From assembly GCA_025024175.1 (NCBI GenBank), contig QCXZ01000041.1, positions 13,635,786 through 13,699,785 on the forward strand: 64,000 bases of DNA. The letters are read 5' to 3'. The stretch is from Rhyzopertha dominica. Taxonomy: Eukaryota > Arthropoda > Insecta > Coleoptera > Bostrichidae. Below the pieces are notes generated by a model. That model did not search any database, was not told the DNA's origin, and saw only the letters and a list, made by a program, of their open reading frames with translations. Every line of letters begins with the position of its first letter. Positions within the stretch are counted from its first letter, which is position 1. Both the position numbers and the translations under genes were made by a program. This document shows positions 24,331 through 35,769 of this stretch, piece after piece.

Positions 24331-24406
24331 GGTCAGTTTTCCCTTTACCCCTCCCTGATGAGTCCAAACAGAGCGAAACTAGTCGCAGGGTGAAAGCGAA
24401 CTGACC
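24331..24406 (+). ncRNA. Type I hammerhead ribozyme 2 (core intact)
   Basis: CTGATGA and GAAAC are both intact and the cleavage triplet GTC ends at 24384. Stem I pairs GGTCAGTT with AACTGACC at its outer end and CTTT-ACCC with GGGT-AAAG (one bulge) further in, but the pairs next to the core are disturbed by CTCC opposite GCA. Stem II, GTCC/GAGC, has one C/A mismatch. This copy could retain weak self-cleavage. The two ribozymes carry different private defects. Confidence 0.8.
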
Positions 24407-24476
24407 AGGGCGGATGATTTATTTATTTATTGGTGTTCAGAGTACTGTCATAATTTTTTCAGGCAGTAGTGCATTG

Positions 24477-25440
24477 TTACAGGTTCGGTTATTAAGTTTG
24501 GTCGGGATATTTTAATGCAACCATAAGGAATGGAGACCGTGGGTTATTCCTAGAAGGATACAGCCGTTGCAGTTTATGGCTCTTTTGTGACTGGGGTATA
24601 CGATATAAAAATTACGATGTTTAGCACATGAAACATGTCAGATTCGGCCATAGTTGGTTAGAAATGGTCGATTCGATTGCTCAATCTCTTCAGCATATGA
24701 AGCACAGATGTAGTTGCGATTTGGCAACAATCTGAAGACTTTCTTAAATTTTTCTTTACATGTTGGATATTAAAAAAAAGAATATTATTATAGTACATAG
24801 ACGAACTGGTAGCCATATCGCGTAAAATTTAAAATCAGATTCAGGATATCCACGAGTTAGATATGTCTGGTTATAATTGCTTAGTTTTGACTTAGAATTT
24901 TATGATCCGATACTTGGACAATTGTTGAAGAGAATATGACCAGTTCTGCACATAGAAAATAGCAAGTGGGGTAGTTTTGACCAATCAGGTCTCAGTTCAG
25001 AACTCCACGAAGTAAAGTATTTTTTTGACAAGTGAAGAATCTTCATTTTAGAAATCGCTTGAAACAAAAAACGACGCTTTCTGCTGACAAAAAAGGTATT
25101 CTGTACTTAGATTTCCTGATGAGGCGACGAACTGTTAACGCCGAGTGTTACTCGAGGCTCCTACAAGACCATGTTAAGACAGCTACAGGAATAAACGGAA
25201 GAAATCTAAGACAACGCTCGACTTCATAGTGCAGATCACAACATTCAGACAATTCAGAAGTTAAAATCGAATGGCCTTCTTCATCCTTCCTATAGTATCG
25301 ACCTTCCTCCTCAGATTTTCATTTGCTTGGTTTTTGAAATAGTTCTTGGGGGGGAGGGGCTACGCTTGATGAACAGGTGATAGATAAATAATTTTTTGCA
25401 TTACGCAAAAGTGGCTTACGTCGAAAGATAATGTAAATAA
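24477..25440 (+). pseudogene. Mariner transposase relic (C-terminal half) with possible left terminus
   Basis: At 25032-25200 the frame reads DKKGILYLDFLMRRRTVNAECYSRLLQ, the block between the first and second Asp in classical mariners. In another frame, about 25228-25375, the continuation reads IQTIQKLKSNG, LHPSYSIDLPPQIF and FEIVLGGEGLR, matching the block around the third Asp in decayed form. A terminus-like ACAGGTTCGGTTATTAAGTT lies at 24479. The N-terminal half is unrecognisable and the right terminus was not found. It is an old, dead copy. Confidence 0.75.
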
Positions 25441-25635
25441 ACTTGAAAGATTTGATGTATTTTGTTAAATTTAAACAGTTGCAGTTTTAGTTTCAAAGAG
25501 ACGATTATCAGATACAGATATCTTACTTTTTCTAAAGAAAATAAAGGAAAAGAAAGAATAAAATGTCCAAGATTGGGAGATGTTAAAGGAGCAAGTAACA
25601 AACCAACGTTATGTTAAAAGTAGTCCAAACTAACA

Positions 25636-25964
25636 CTATAGTCTGTAAAATCGACTCCTAGGGCCAGGAGGTAGTCCGGGGTGATACCAGAGGTACCGCC
25701 CTAATCTTAGTAGTTGATATCAAGCGGCAAATCTGGTACTGCTACCAGTAAGTAACAAGAAGAATCGGTGTGAATTTGTGTGCCGCTCGCAACTCATTGA
25801 AATTTGTACAGACAGATGGGTGGACCAAGCAGGTAAGCAAAAATAGCCCTTAACCCAAATGATTAGAAGAGTTTAAATGTATGAAGCATTTTGGAAACAG
25901 ACATAAGTCTAACGTCCCCTAAACTGCAGTTCTCAAAATGTTTATCAAAGTTTTTGTTATTTCT
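25636..25964 (+). repeat. Left long terminal inverted repeat of the 3.1 kb transposon
   Basis: Begins CTATAGTCTGTAAAATCGAC. It pairs with 28391-28718. Identity is essentially complete to about 25880, then imperfect to about 25964. Confidence 0.9.
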
Positions 25965-26075
25965 CGTACGGAACAATTATAAGAAATTAAAATTAAAACA
26001 AAGATTAAATCCTCTAGAATATACAGATTTTATTAAATAAATACAAAAATACAAAAATATATACAAAATAAAAAT

Positions 26076-27487
26076 TTAAAAATCCTCCGAATCTTCGTCC
26101 TCACTATCCTCTGTGTTTACAGTAAAAATTAGAGGCCTAATTTCATCAATAATTTTTTCTTGTTCTGACGAATTAATAATAATTTTTTCTGTGTGTTCCA
26201 CGAACGACACCCATTTTTCACTTGGAATTTGGTCCAAAGCTTCTTCCCACATTTTTAATACATCCTCTTCTTTCGAGCCTAACTTCGCAATGTTTTTGTC
26301 GAAATAGTTTTTGGCTACTCCCCATATCAGCTCAATAGGATTGAAATGACAATGATATGGGGGTAGCCTTAATATTTCATGCCCATATTGATGAGCTAAT
26401 TCGTCAACATAATACAAACATTTTTCGGTTTGGCCACCTTCTTTGGCCAATTTCAGTAAGTCGGATTTTAAATAGATATCTGCAGGTATGTGAACGTGGT
26501 GTTCATTAAGCCATCTGATAATATCATTTTTTAGCCATGAACCAGTTGGCTGGGGGTTTTTTCTGCGGCTATGATATGAGGCATTGTCCAATATTATAAT
26601 AGATGGCTCTTCAAGTTTTTTTTTAAAATAGACTCCTCAAACCATTTCTCGAAGAAAACGGCGTTCATGTTTTCGTGGTAGTCGTCTGACTTCTTGCCGC
26701 TTGCGAAACACTGTCCTGCTTCCGGTATAAAACCCATCTTGCCCCCCGCATGCACAATAATGTAACGTTTTCCACTTCCACATTTCGTTGGTTGTTGGTA
26801 GCAACGCACACTGTTGTCTTGCCAAGATCTCTTTTCTCCACCTTTACTAAATATCCAAGTCTCATCTAAAAAGACAAACGGTTTTGGGGACTCACTTTTT
26901 AAATTTTTTATATAGTTTCGAAGAAACTCGTGGCGTTTAGAAACAATGTGAGACATTTCACACAAACATTTTCTGTTTTGCGTTTTTTTGTAACGGAAGC
27001 CCAAAGATTTTATTATTTTACTTAAAGATGGAAGACTAAGTTCCAAAATTTTTTTGTCTTTTAAGGTTTTAGCGAGTAATTGTAAAGTTACATATTCTTT
27101 TTTTTCATAGAGCGAATAGATTTCGGACCGTATTTGCTCTTTAATTTCTGGCGGTAAGTCTTTAGTTAAAGGAGCTTTTCGTTGTAAGGCCGGTTTATTT
27201 ACAGATCCTAAGGAAAAATATATTATTACTAATTATTCTAAACCGCCTACAAAAAACTTACCAGTATTTCGTTGAAGACGCAAATAATTTTGCACGGATG
27301 TAACACTAATGCCACATGCTACAGCAGTTCTTTCTTGCACTTTTTTAAAGTCAACAGGAATTGCACCAGAAGCTTCAATACAACGTTTTTCATTTGAAAA
27401 AAAATCGTGCACTTTTAACACCATATTACGACAACAGTCTTTTAATTGTTTATACAGGGGCTCTTGCTTTTCGAAAGTCACTTCCAT
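26076..27487 (-). pseudogene. Spliced DDE (IS630/Sailor-like) transposase with one A-run frameshift
   Basis: Exon 1 (27487-27262) starts MEVTFEKQ and holds a helix-turn-helix (TAVACGISVTSVQNYLR). A 54-base intron follows (donor GTAAGT, acceptor CCTTAG at 27208). Exon 2 runs from 27207 to the stop at 26076. The first Asp lies in FVFLDETWIFS, the second in LDNASYHSRR and the Glu in FNPIELIWG, with 84 residues between the last two. The protein ends in an acidic Glu/Asp/Ser tail. The frame breaks near 26610 in a run of nine A. One more A would give exactly 453 codons including the stop, so a sequencing slip or one recent deletion explains it. A poly(A) signal lies near 26030 on the minus strand. 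The gene is otherwise undamaged. Confidence 0.85.
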
Positions 27488-28390
27488 ATTTTACAATAAC
27501 ACGACTAACACTAACGAAAATTCAATCTGTTCTAAATGCAAGAGAAAGCGCTTTCTGTCTAAAAGTGCTACCGTCTTAAACAGGTATAAATTAGTTGCCC
27601 AGGTACTCTGGATAATTGTTATTTTCTCGGAAACTGTTGATGTTATTGTAATCAATAATTTTAAGAAACAGGATTAACTCGCAAACCTAGGTAAACAACC
27701 ACCAATATAAATCTGAAATTACTGTATCTTTAAAATGGAATCATTTGTTTATGTTGTTATATTTAGATAGTTTTAAATTGTTATCAAAGCCGAGTTACAG
27801 AATACAAAATTTATATAAAATATTTGTAATGAGAAGTTATATATTTACGGTAAAACCCGGTTATCGGAAATCGGGTTAGCCGAAACGAAGACGAAAAACA
27901 AAATCGCCAAAATATCCGAAATTACACTTATCGTTCAGGAAAATTAGTCCCAAAAAAAGACCGCATTGCCGAAAAAGTCGTACAAAGTTGAAAATGTTTT
28001 TGATCGACTTTAAACATCCCAAATTTCAAATTTAAATGTAAGATTGTCACGTCGCGTCGACTTTTTGCGACCGATTTTAATTGCACATCAAATACTAGTT
28101 GAAAAAACTGAAACTATCGCAAAATGTAATGCCTAATTCGGATGCAATTCAAGACGGACAGTCAAAAAGGCATCTAGCCGATATTATGTCTATGGCGCCG
28201 GACGGCATGAAGATTCTAGCGCGCCAAAAATAGAAAAATCAAAAATCGCTAAAAGTACTTATTAGACCATGAATAGCTTGGTTAAAGTTTGATGTTGATT
28301 GTACTATTGCCGATTGAACCTGGGACTGACATTCACATTTAAACATTTTAGACGAGATAAAATAAAAACTATGATCAAATCAGAATTTAA

Positions 28391-28718
28391 GAGAAATTAC
28401 AAAAACTTTGATATACATGTTGAGAACTGCAGTATACGGAATGTTGGAATGTTTGTTTCCAAAGTGCTTCATACAATTTAAACTCTTCTAATCATTTGGG
28501 TTAAGGGCTATTTTTGCTTACCTGCTTGGTCCACCCATCTGTCTGTACAAATTTCAATGAGTTGCGAGCGGCACACAAATTCACACCGATTCTTCTTGTT
28601 ACTTACTGGTAGCAGTACCAGATTTGCCGCTTGATATCAACTACTAAGATTAGGGCGGTACCTCTGGTATCACCCCGGACTACCTCCTGGCCCTAGGAGT
28701 CGATTTTACAGACTATAG
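28391..28718 (-). repeat. Right long terminal inverted repeat of the 3.1 kb transposon
   Basis: Inverted copy of 25636-25964, ending GTCGATTTTACAGACTATAG. Confidence 0.9.
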
Positions 28719-29115
28719 CTGTTTGTGGTTGTGCATTATCTTATTGAAAAATGAGTTGGACTTTGCTTATACATTCTGTCGGAGCCATCTACTTTGATCA
28801 CACATAAATATGCAGATGAGTTCTTTCCCATTGGTAACATTCCTAAATTCTAAGACACATTCAGAGCCCGAGTTATGACTTATATATTACATATTATTGC
28901 CAACAACTTCTTTCATCGTAATAAAGTATTAAATGATACTGTAGCTCTGTGTGGATGAATCAGTACTACTATGCCAGAACTCGTTGAAATTTGAAATATT
29001 TAAGTGGCGTTCATTGAATTGTTTGAGCGCCCTTTTTTTCAAATTACCACCCGCATTAAATGTCACATAATCACATTGTCATTCCTGATTCGAAAGAAAT
29101 TACTTGAGTGTATCA
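28719..29115. other. AT-rich intergenic DNA
   Basis: Nothing recognised. Confidence 0.35.
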
Positions 29116-29430
29116 TTTTATATCACTGGACTTCATTANAGCATTTGATACNACAAATCATGGTATTTTTCTGTCAATGTTTAATTTTATTCGGTTAGCG
29201 GACCATCTGCTCACTTTTTTCTTGTATTTATGATGAACTCCAAGTAACGACAATAACAGTTGGGATATAGATCAAGCTTTGTATGGTGTGCCTTAGGGTT
29301 TTGTATTGGGACCTCTTTTATACTGTATCTACACATTTTTATTGCACATCACATCTACACCGATAAATTTTTAATAAATATGAATTTGAACGGTGAACTT
29401 TTAGAAGTCACCAAATGCAAAGTCTTTTTG
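29116..29430 (+). pseudogene. Non-LTR (LINE) reverse transcriptase relic
   Basis: Pieces follow reverse transcriptase order: DFI-AFD-TNHGIF (near 29128), LYGVP-GFVLGPLLYCIYT (near 29280-29330), and HHIYTDKFL, a degraded form of the catalytic YADD region (near 29350). Stops, frame changes and N bases at 29139 and 29152 interrupt it. There are no endonuclease or tail features. Confidence 0.7.
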
Positions 29431-30052
29431 TAAACAATTATTCAACACTACACTTCGCACTTGAAAATAATCTTATCTCGTTACGGTACCCAAAGCTTGA
29501 AAAAATACCCACCCTAATTAAAAACTACAAAGCAATCACTGCATGATTTATTAAAACAAATATCAATTGCAAAAAAATGGTACAGACTAAAATTCTTGAA
29601 TTTGGTGAGCTAAAATTGGTGACATTTTTTTCTGTCACACCTTGCATATTTGCACTTTTGATTAAATACATATACGTATTACTTAATTGCAACTATGCAT
29701 AACGTTTTCTCAAATTTCTTTGCCTTGAAGCAGTCCTGTCTTATCTGGCCTCTTTTAGTAATTCCCATAAGGAAATCCCATATAAGCGAAAACCCATACG
29801 ATGCACAAAACCGAAATGGCCAATAGGGCCCAACCTGAAAGACCGGCTTTCATCGCCGAGCGGCAATTTACCGAGTTGAGGGAAGCACTAGCGTCCAATG
29901 TAATTACCCTCGCCAATTCAATTCGTTATTAAATAGGATCTGGGACAAATTTTTATTCAACCCATTCACGTTTCAAAATGATTACCTCCCGCTGGATTTT
30001 GTGCGGTGGATGGAATAGCCAGTGCACGTAGAACATCTAGTATGATTTGCTG
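29431..30052. other. Intergenic DNA
   Basis: Mostly AT-rich. A more GC-rich patch at 29800-29930 has no recognisable coding pattern. Confidence 0.3.
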
Positions 30053-30330
30053 GCACCTTTCGTTTTTCTATTTATGCAGATGATAGAGCGCAACCGAAAC
30101 GGCACAAGAAAATTAAAATAATTGAAATAGTCTTTAAAGGATACACCTTTTTTAATAATTGTGTTAATTTCTGTGTATGCTTTCGGAAGTTGCAAAGCTA
30201 AGTGTGGTCTTCCGAGTCCTTTCGTGTTCCTATTTATGCAGATGACAAAGAGCTGGGTTACGTAGCGCAATGGAAACGCGACGAAGATTAAAATTATAAG
30301 ACAAAATCTTAAAAAATACATTTTTTTAAT
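30053..30330. repeat. Two-copy direct duplication, period about 162 bp
   Basis: The word CTATTTATGCAGATGA recurs at about 30068 and 30230, and the following A-rich parts align. The duplication is also visible in the minus-strand frame, which reads ICINRNTKG and ICINRKTKG. No protein function is implied. Confidence 0.6.
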
Positions 30331-32097
30331 ACGTATATGTAAATTATTGCAACTCCTTTAACAACGCTGCTGATATCATATCAGAGAGTTTCGATAAAAG
30401 CAACTGTAGCAACATATTCTTTGCCTGAATAAGTACTATATTTTAAAGGTATTGAGAATCTGTTATACTTATTTATTCAATTACCTTTGTATTTCAAGGT
30501 GTAAGACTTTTGCTTGCTTAACTTATTCTAATTTTAGAAGTTGTCTAGTATTTGGCATGCATGTTTAGACTATCCCAGCTATCCTGTATAACCTTTTATT
30601 AAAAAAATGCTTTCCATAGGTTTGGTCTGTATTCTTCATTTTTAATTTTTATCTTAGTTGTTTTGGTTTCTGTGCTTCTAAGAAGGATGATTGCCATTGC
30701 CTTAATTCGTTTTTTTTTTAAGTTTATCACTTGCTTCTACACATGTGTAAGTTTAATCATCTTTTAAACCTCTGTTTTATCTTCTTATTTCAATTTTCTG
30801 ATTTCATTCAGTGTGTTGTTTTCATCTTCTCCTCTTAATCTTCTAGTACTGATACGGTTATGATTCACTTAATTGCTTGTTGTTTACTTAGCCCGTTCTT
30901 TCTTCTTAGCAATTATTGTTGATCATTTGACTGATCATCATTAGCAGATGAGAGAGTCCTGAGTTAGGTAAATGAGTGAAAAAAAAACTGAAAAGCTTTT
31001 CAGTTGAATGATTTAATAAATTTCTGTATATAATTATTATTGTTTTTGTGGAACTATTGTTTCGTTCAGTGTATTGTGGCTTTTGAGAGAGTGTTTGTGT
31101 ACTTAAAAACGTTTCCCTTGACTAGCCTTCTCACGCTAGTCATTTTTATCTATTTTTCTTGTCTCACATTAGCGAGCTTTTTTTCTAAGATGATTTGTTT
31201 ATGTTTTATTGCCTTAATATTGAGCATTTTACGTTATTATGAATTACTCCGACGTGTTGTCATTTCTGCTCACTTAAAAATTTCTGTCTACATATACCTA
31301 TAGCTAATATCTTACATATTTGCACTTTGATGAATGTGTTCTACCGCCAGCCGAGAGCTGTTCCAACACCGTACGTTAGTGTAATGCAGTGAACCTTTTT
31401 TCGAACCTTCTCAGATTATAAGTAATATAAATAATATATTCTTCAAATATAATATCATTTTTTTTATCGAAAATGCTAAAGTATTCCGCTCCTCTTGACT
31501 TCTCTCTACTCTTCCCTAGGGCGGCGTGTCCTGTAATGGAGGAATGTAGAAGCCAAAGCCAAGAATGTATAAGTGGATTTTGGAAGTAGTATTTGGAGAA
31601 TATATAGTTAATCGACGTCAAACTGTCAGTCAACAAGCTAAAAAAGGGTTTTATTTCGAGATGAGTTAAAGCTAACTGAAGCTAGCAGAAATGCGATTAT
31701 TATTGCTAAAAGATTTTTATTCAAAAGAGGAAATTATATGTAGAATAGATTAAGTAAAAAGTCTGCCGGATTCATCCGCATAGGTGGAAAAGCAGAACAT
31801 AAATAACGAATGTACAAATTACTAAGGAGAAAGACAAAAATCTACTTAAGCAGCAAAACTAAAGACTCGACAGGATTAATNTTTAGGGGTTTAAAACTAT
31901 TATGAAATATGAGGCAATAGACATAATAGGCATAAAGAACAAACAAAAAAAAACAAAACGTGTGGAAGGGCCGAAGCACAACCAGGAGAAAAGGCAGACA
32001 TATGAGTTACACAGATACTACGAGTATAAGAAACATAACTGAATTTTTTTACCATTAAGTGAACATTATCAGTTATGCGATCCCAGGGAGCCGGAGG
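30331..32097. other. AT-rich intergenic DNA
   Basis: No gene seen. Long T-rich runs occur on the plus strand. An N lies at 31881. Confidence 0.4.
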
Positions 32098-33604
32098 TAC
32101 CGCCATTATACTTCGGAGGATTTAGAGCAAGATGAAGGCTGTTCGGGTTGGAATGAGCAAGAAACAAGCCGCCGAAACGTATAGAATACCACGTTCCAGG
32201 ACAGTCAATAGATGCCTTGGAAGACCAGGAGGAGACCACCATTGTGAGGACTTTGGAAATGGTATCCGACTGGGAATTCCCGCTCACCTGCTTGGAACTG
32301 AAGAAATACCTGGATAAAAAAGGTATTAGCATCCCTATTCTTAGGAACAACACTCCTGGTGATGACATGATTGCCTCTTTCATCAAAAGGAACAATTTAT
32401 CAGTGCGTATAGCCAATAATATAAAGAAGTCNAAGACAAGTGTTGATCAAGACGATGTCACCAAGTTCTTCACCAATATTTCTGCAGCGCTGAAAGAATC
32501 CACTGGAGCCCATATTTACAACTACGATAAAACGTGTTTCAAGAAAGTCATCGTTCCCAGAAACTGTAAAAGGGTCGAACTAGTCCAAAATTTTTCAATG
32601 AATTCTACTAACATTATGGTATGCGGTAACGCCAATTGAGATTTGCCGCCACCAGTGGTGATGTACAAACCCAACAATTCATACCAAAACTGGACAGAAG
32701 GACATTTACGCAAGCAGCTCCAGTGATTAGTTCGATGCTAATTTGTTAGAGAAGTGGTTTCTTGAAATCTTACTACTACACATTTTGAAAACCAAGGAAC
32801 CCAATAAGCAGGTTATTGTTGTTGAAGATAACTTGGCATTTTGCACCTTCAGTCATCCTAGCTGCTGAGGAATATGACATGTACATGGCACCATTCCCAG
32901 CAAACGCAACACAAAGTCCCTGGACGTTGCAGTTTTTGGACCTACGAAAAAAGAGTGGAGAGCAATTCTTGACGCCTGAAGAAAAGAAATCGCTATCCAG
33001 GGTCAATTCCGAGAAAACAAATCCGCAGATTACTGAATAGACTGTGGAATAAAATTTTGGGCACAGTTGGCCAGGATTTTATTTCTGGCTTTGGGGCAAC
33101 AGGCCCTTTTGCAGGAAGTCTTAAAACGTCTTCCTAATTTTGACGCTTATGAAGCTGCCACACTGAAAGGAAGACGAGTGAACCTGGCCAGNAGATGGTT
33201 TCCACCAATGATCAAGGCAAAGAGACTCTAACTAAAGACTCAACAACCTTTAACATGTGCAACTGAAACCAGCCAAAACCTTAATAAACAATCAATATCA
33301 GGAAATCAGAAGCAAAACCGTGGAAAAAACGGGCTCAAGAGACTCCTTCGCCAGGTAAAATTAAAAAAAAAATAATTTAAGAAGGAGGCAAAAATCGAAT
33401 AAATGTGGTATTCACCATACAGTGTGGGCAAATTATAGAGGCTACATTGACTAGATAAAATACGCCTATGAATGTTATTAATGGACATGCAGTCTCTGGG
33501 ATGAAGATAGCAAGGATCCTTTGTATAATTGCTGTAAATGTGACGACGACTCCGTCGAAGAGCCATTTGAAACCGATGGAAGCGACGAATTTTTTCCGGA
33601 CTAG
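32098..33604 (+). pseudogene. Pogo/Tigger (CENP-B-type, DDE_1) transposase relic
   Basis: The pieces follow the family order. A Psq-type helix-turn-helix comes first (YTSEDLEQ, then MKAVRVGMSKKQAAETYRIPRS at 32132 after a shift). Then come TIVRTLEMVSDWEFPLTCLELKKYL, a helical linker, IYNYDKTCF with the first Asp (near 32520), VVEDNLAFC in place of GDN (near 32820), and LDVAVFGPTKKEWRAIL (near 32925). A Cys-rich acidic tail, CSLWDEDSKDPLYNCCKCDDD, ends at a TAG at 33604. Several frameshifts and stops, and N bases at 32432 and 33192, show it is dead. Live members bind element ends and transpose at TA. Terminal repeats were not found. Confidence 0.85.
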
Positions 33605-34165
33605 TACCCTTTAGTGTGTTATTTTACAGAATTTTTAAAATTAGTTTGGTTAGCCAATTGTTCTACATATTATTACGAGAAAAAGGTTTTGATTTTATAT
33701 GATATTTTATTATAAAAACGTATTATATTTTTATTTGTGTATACCCAATGTTATACTTGTAAGTAGAAATGTTAATTTGTTTTAAGAATTAATATGTTTT
33801 GTTTTTACAAAGTTTTTATCGTCCGTAGCAAAATTCTTTGCTTCCAAGGATTAATTTTGCTTTCGACAATCTTACCATGGAGTTATTTTGTCACTGGTCG
33901 CAATATAATGCCTAATGCCTTCATTTGTATATTGCTGACAAAGTAACTCCAGATACCTGATTATTAGGTCGGTGCAGTTATATTTTTTCTCACATAGATA
34001 TTCCTAAAAACAAGGAAGATGCGAGATACGATCTAGTAAAAACATGACAAGGGAAACCTGCTTTCTTTTGAGGGTGAAAGGATTCATGATGGATGTAAAA
34101 CCAACTATTATATTTCGTTACTTTATTGAGTAGTTTTGAAGTTTTTGAAGAATACAATCCCATAC
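33605..34165. other. AT-rich intergenic DNA
   Basis: Nothing recognised. Confidence 0.4.
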
Positions 34166-34985
34166 ACTAGTCAATAATACTCAATCCTAACCGTTGGTCA
34201 TATGGGATAAATTCGATTATTATACAACGTTTCCTCCAAACCAGCAAACCACATATCCAATGCATACCCCTTGAAGCCGCTAGCTTTCCCAGCATAACAT
34301 TTCGCAATCTTTTTTGATTGGTTTCAGTCCCGCTGAAAGTTACGGTATCATAAAAAATCCATAACAGTAGCAGCCGTATTGTATATTGAACTTTACGAAG
34401 TCCTCCATCGTACGGCTTACAAAATTTATAACCATCAAATCGCGTCGACATAAGGGGGAGAGCGCCGTAATCACAGTTTGGCCGCAATTTTCCACACGGT
34501 TACTGTATCGGAACCCTCAGTGTTCACTCGATCAGCGACGCTCCGCAGATCACAAGCCGACGGGCNGCACCNCGCCGTTTNACGGGGCCCTTTGTGGCCG
34601 ATAATCGTCTGATGTGATTTTATAGATGAACTAACCAATCCGCTAGGTGGAAGAGTATTAATGCGGGGAATCCGGACGGCGTGTACGAAACAAAGTTGCT
34701 TTAAAGCGATCCACCTGACAANCGACGAGGCGGCTAGTCCCTTTATCTGGAAAGGTGGACGCGGTGCATACATGTGTTCAGTGGAGACGCCGCGGTAATC
34801 TGATGACACGGAATGGTGGGTAGGATGGCAAAAAGAGCAAATTAGGACCTTTTGATGCGATTCGAGGGGATGTGCGCCATGAGGGCACCCTTGAATCTGG
34901 ATGATATCTTTAGTATTATACAAGTTCGGTCCACTTTTTAAATACTGAAGGGGAACCGAATGGATTGCTTTGCTAGGCACCTACG
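34166..34985 (-). other. GC-elevated island with open frames, unrecognised
   Basis: Two overlapping minus-strand frames (34980-34471 and 34487-34167) are open for 169 and 106 codons. The translation has no familiar motif, and N bases at 34566, 34572, 34581 and 34722 make the frame unreliable. It could be an exon region, a captured fragment or unique non-coding DNA. Confidence 0.25.
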
Positions 34986-35769
34986 AAATTAACTATGGGT
35001 TGTAATTAACGCCCGGTAATTTAAAGCAGTTTGCAGATTAAAAAATACTAAATGCTCGATAAAAAATGAAAAATGTAGGATAAATAATAGAAAGCGCGTT
35101 ATATTTAATCACAATATAAAATATTCTATTTGTACGCTAAGTTCTGGTCGGTATTTTACTGAAATATGCACTATAAAAATATATAATTGCTCGATAATTT
35201 ACGTTCACTATTGAACTATGTTTAGCATTTTACAGCAATGCATTAGAAAAAAATATAAATGCTCGATAAGCCATGCAAATCAAATTTGCTTATTATAATA
35301 ATTTGAAATACCTTATATCGCATCAAAAATAAACAGCCACTTGTCGCGTCTATTTCCCAACGCTAATCCTTATTCTGTTCGGTGCAAAAAGCAAAAGCAA
35401 TTCCAATCGGAAGGAAGAGACCGCATAGGCGACCAGCTAAATCTAAAAGAGCTCTTTTAGTTCAGTAGGTAAGCGTCAGGTTAATATTTCCTTGATGTAT
35501 GTTGTACATATGCCATGTTTATTTCAGATTGAAGTTTTGTTAGTGTACCTACCAAACAATATTATAAGTTCTTTGCTGCGAGTGCATTTTGTTTTCCAAT
35601 TATGTAAACGGTTACCAAAAAATGTGTTTGTTTAGTCAATTAAATATTAATTTTATTTAATTTTTTTTATTATCAATGAAAATATGTTGCTGTGCAGCTA
35701 CTGCTTAAAAGTTGATAGAGAGGCCATTTTTATTGAAGGCGAGTACTATTGTTTCACCATCAATTTTCC
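34986..35769. repeat. AT-rich stretch with spaced 'gctcgataa' words
   Basis: GCTCGATAA occurs near 35054, 35189 and 35260. This is the reverse complement of the TTATCGAGC core of the tandem array to the right, so the two blocks may be the inverted halves of one element. Confidence 0.4.

Larger units (their letters stand above)
23945..24427 (+). mobile_element. Tandem-hammerhead (retrozyme/Penelope-like) element with inverted arms
   Basis: Two direct copies of a unit of about 118 bp (24032-24148 and 24308-24427) each carry a type I hammerhead. The distance between predicted cleavage sites is 277 nt. The first hammerhead is enclosed by inverted arms 23945-24028 and 24195-24288, sharing AAGGGAGAATAGGA, GAGCTAGGCGGTCTATA and CCGGCCTAGTGC. 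The right arm has a short extra hairpin. No protein is encoded. Tandem hammerhead units of a few hundred bases are known from animal small circular RNAs and Penelope-like elements. The combination with long inverted arms is what stands out here. Confidence 0.8.
25636..28718 (-). mobile_element. 3.1 kb DNA transposon with 330-bp inverted repeats and spliced D-D-84-E transposase
   Basis: The two ends are inverted copies over about 330 bp. The outer 240 or so bases appear identical by eye, which implies a recent insertion. CTATAG at both borders is compatible with a TA target site. The only gene is an IS630-type transposase on the minus strand. The large spacing between its second and third catalytic residues matches the DD82E-like (Sailor) group known from animals more than classical Tc1 or mariner. 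A relic-like stretch at 27840-28080 (GGTTATCGGAAATCGGGTTA) may be an older insertion inside it. Confidence 0.85.
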
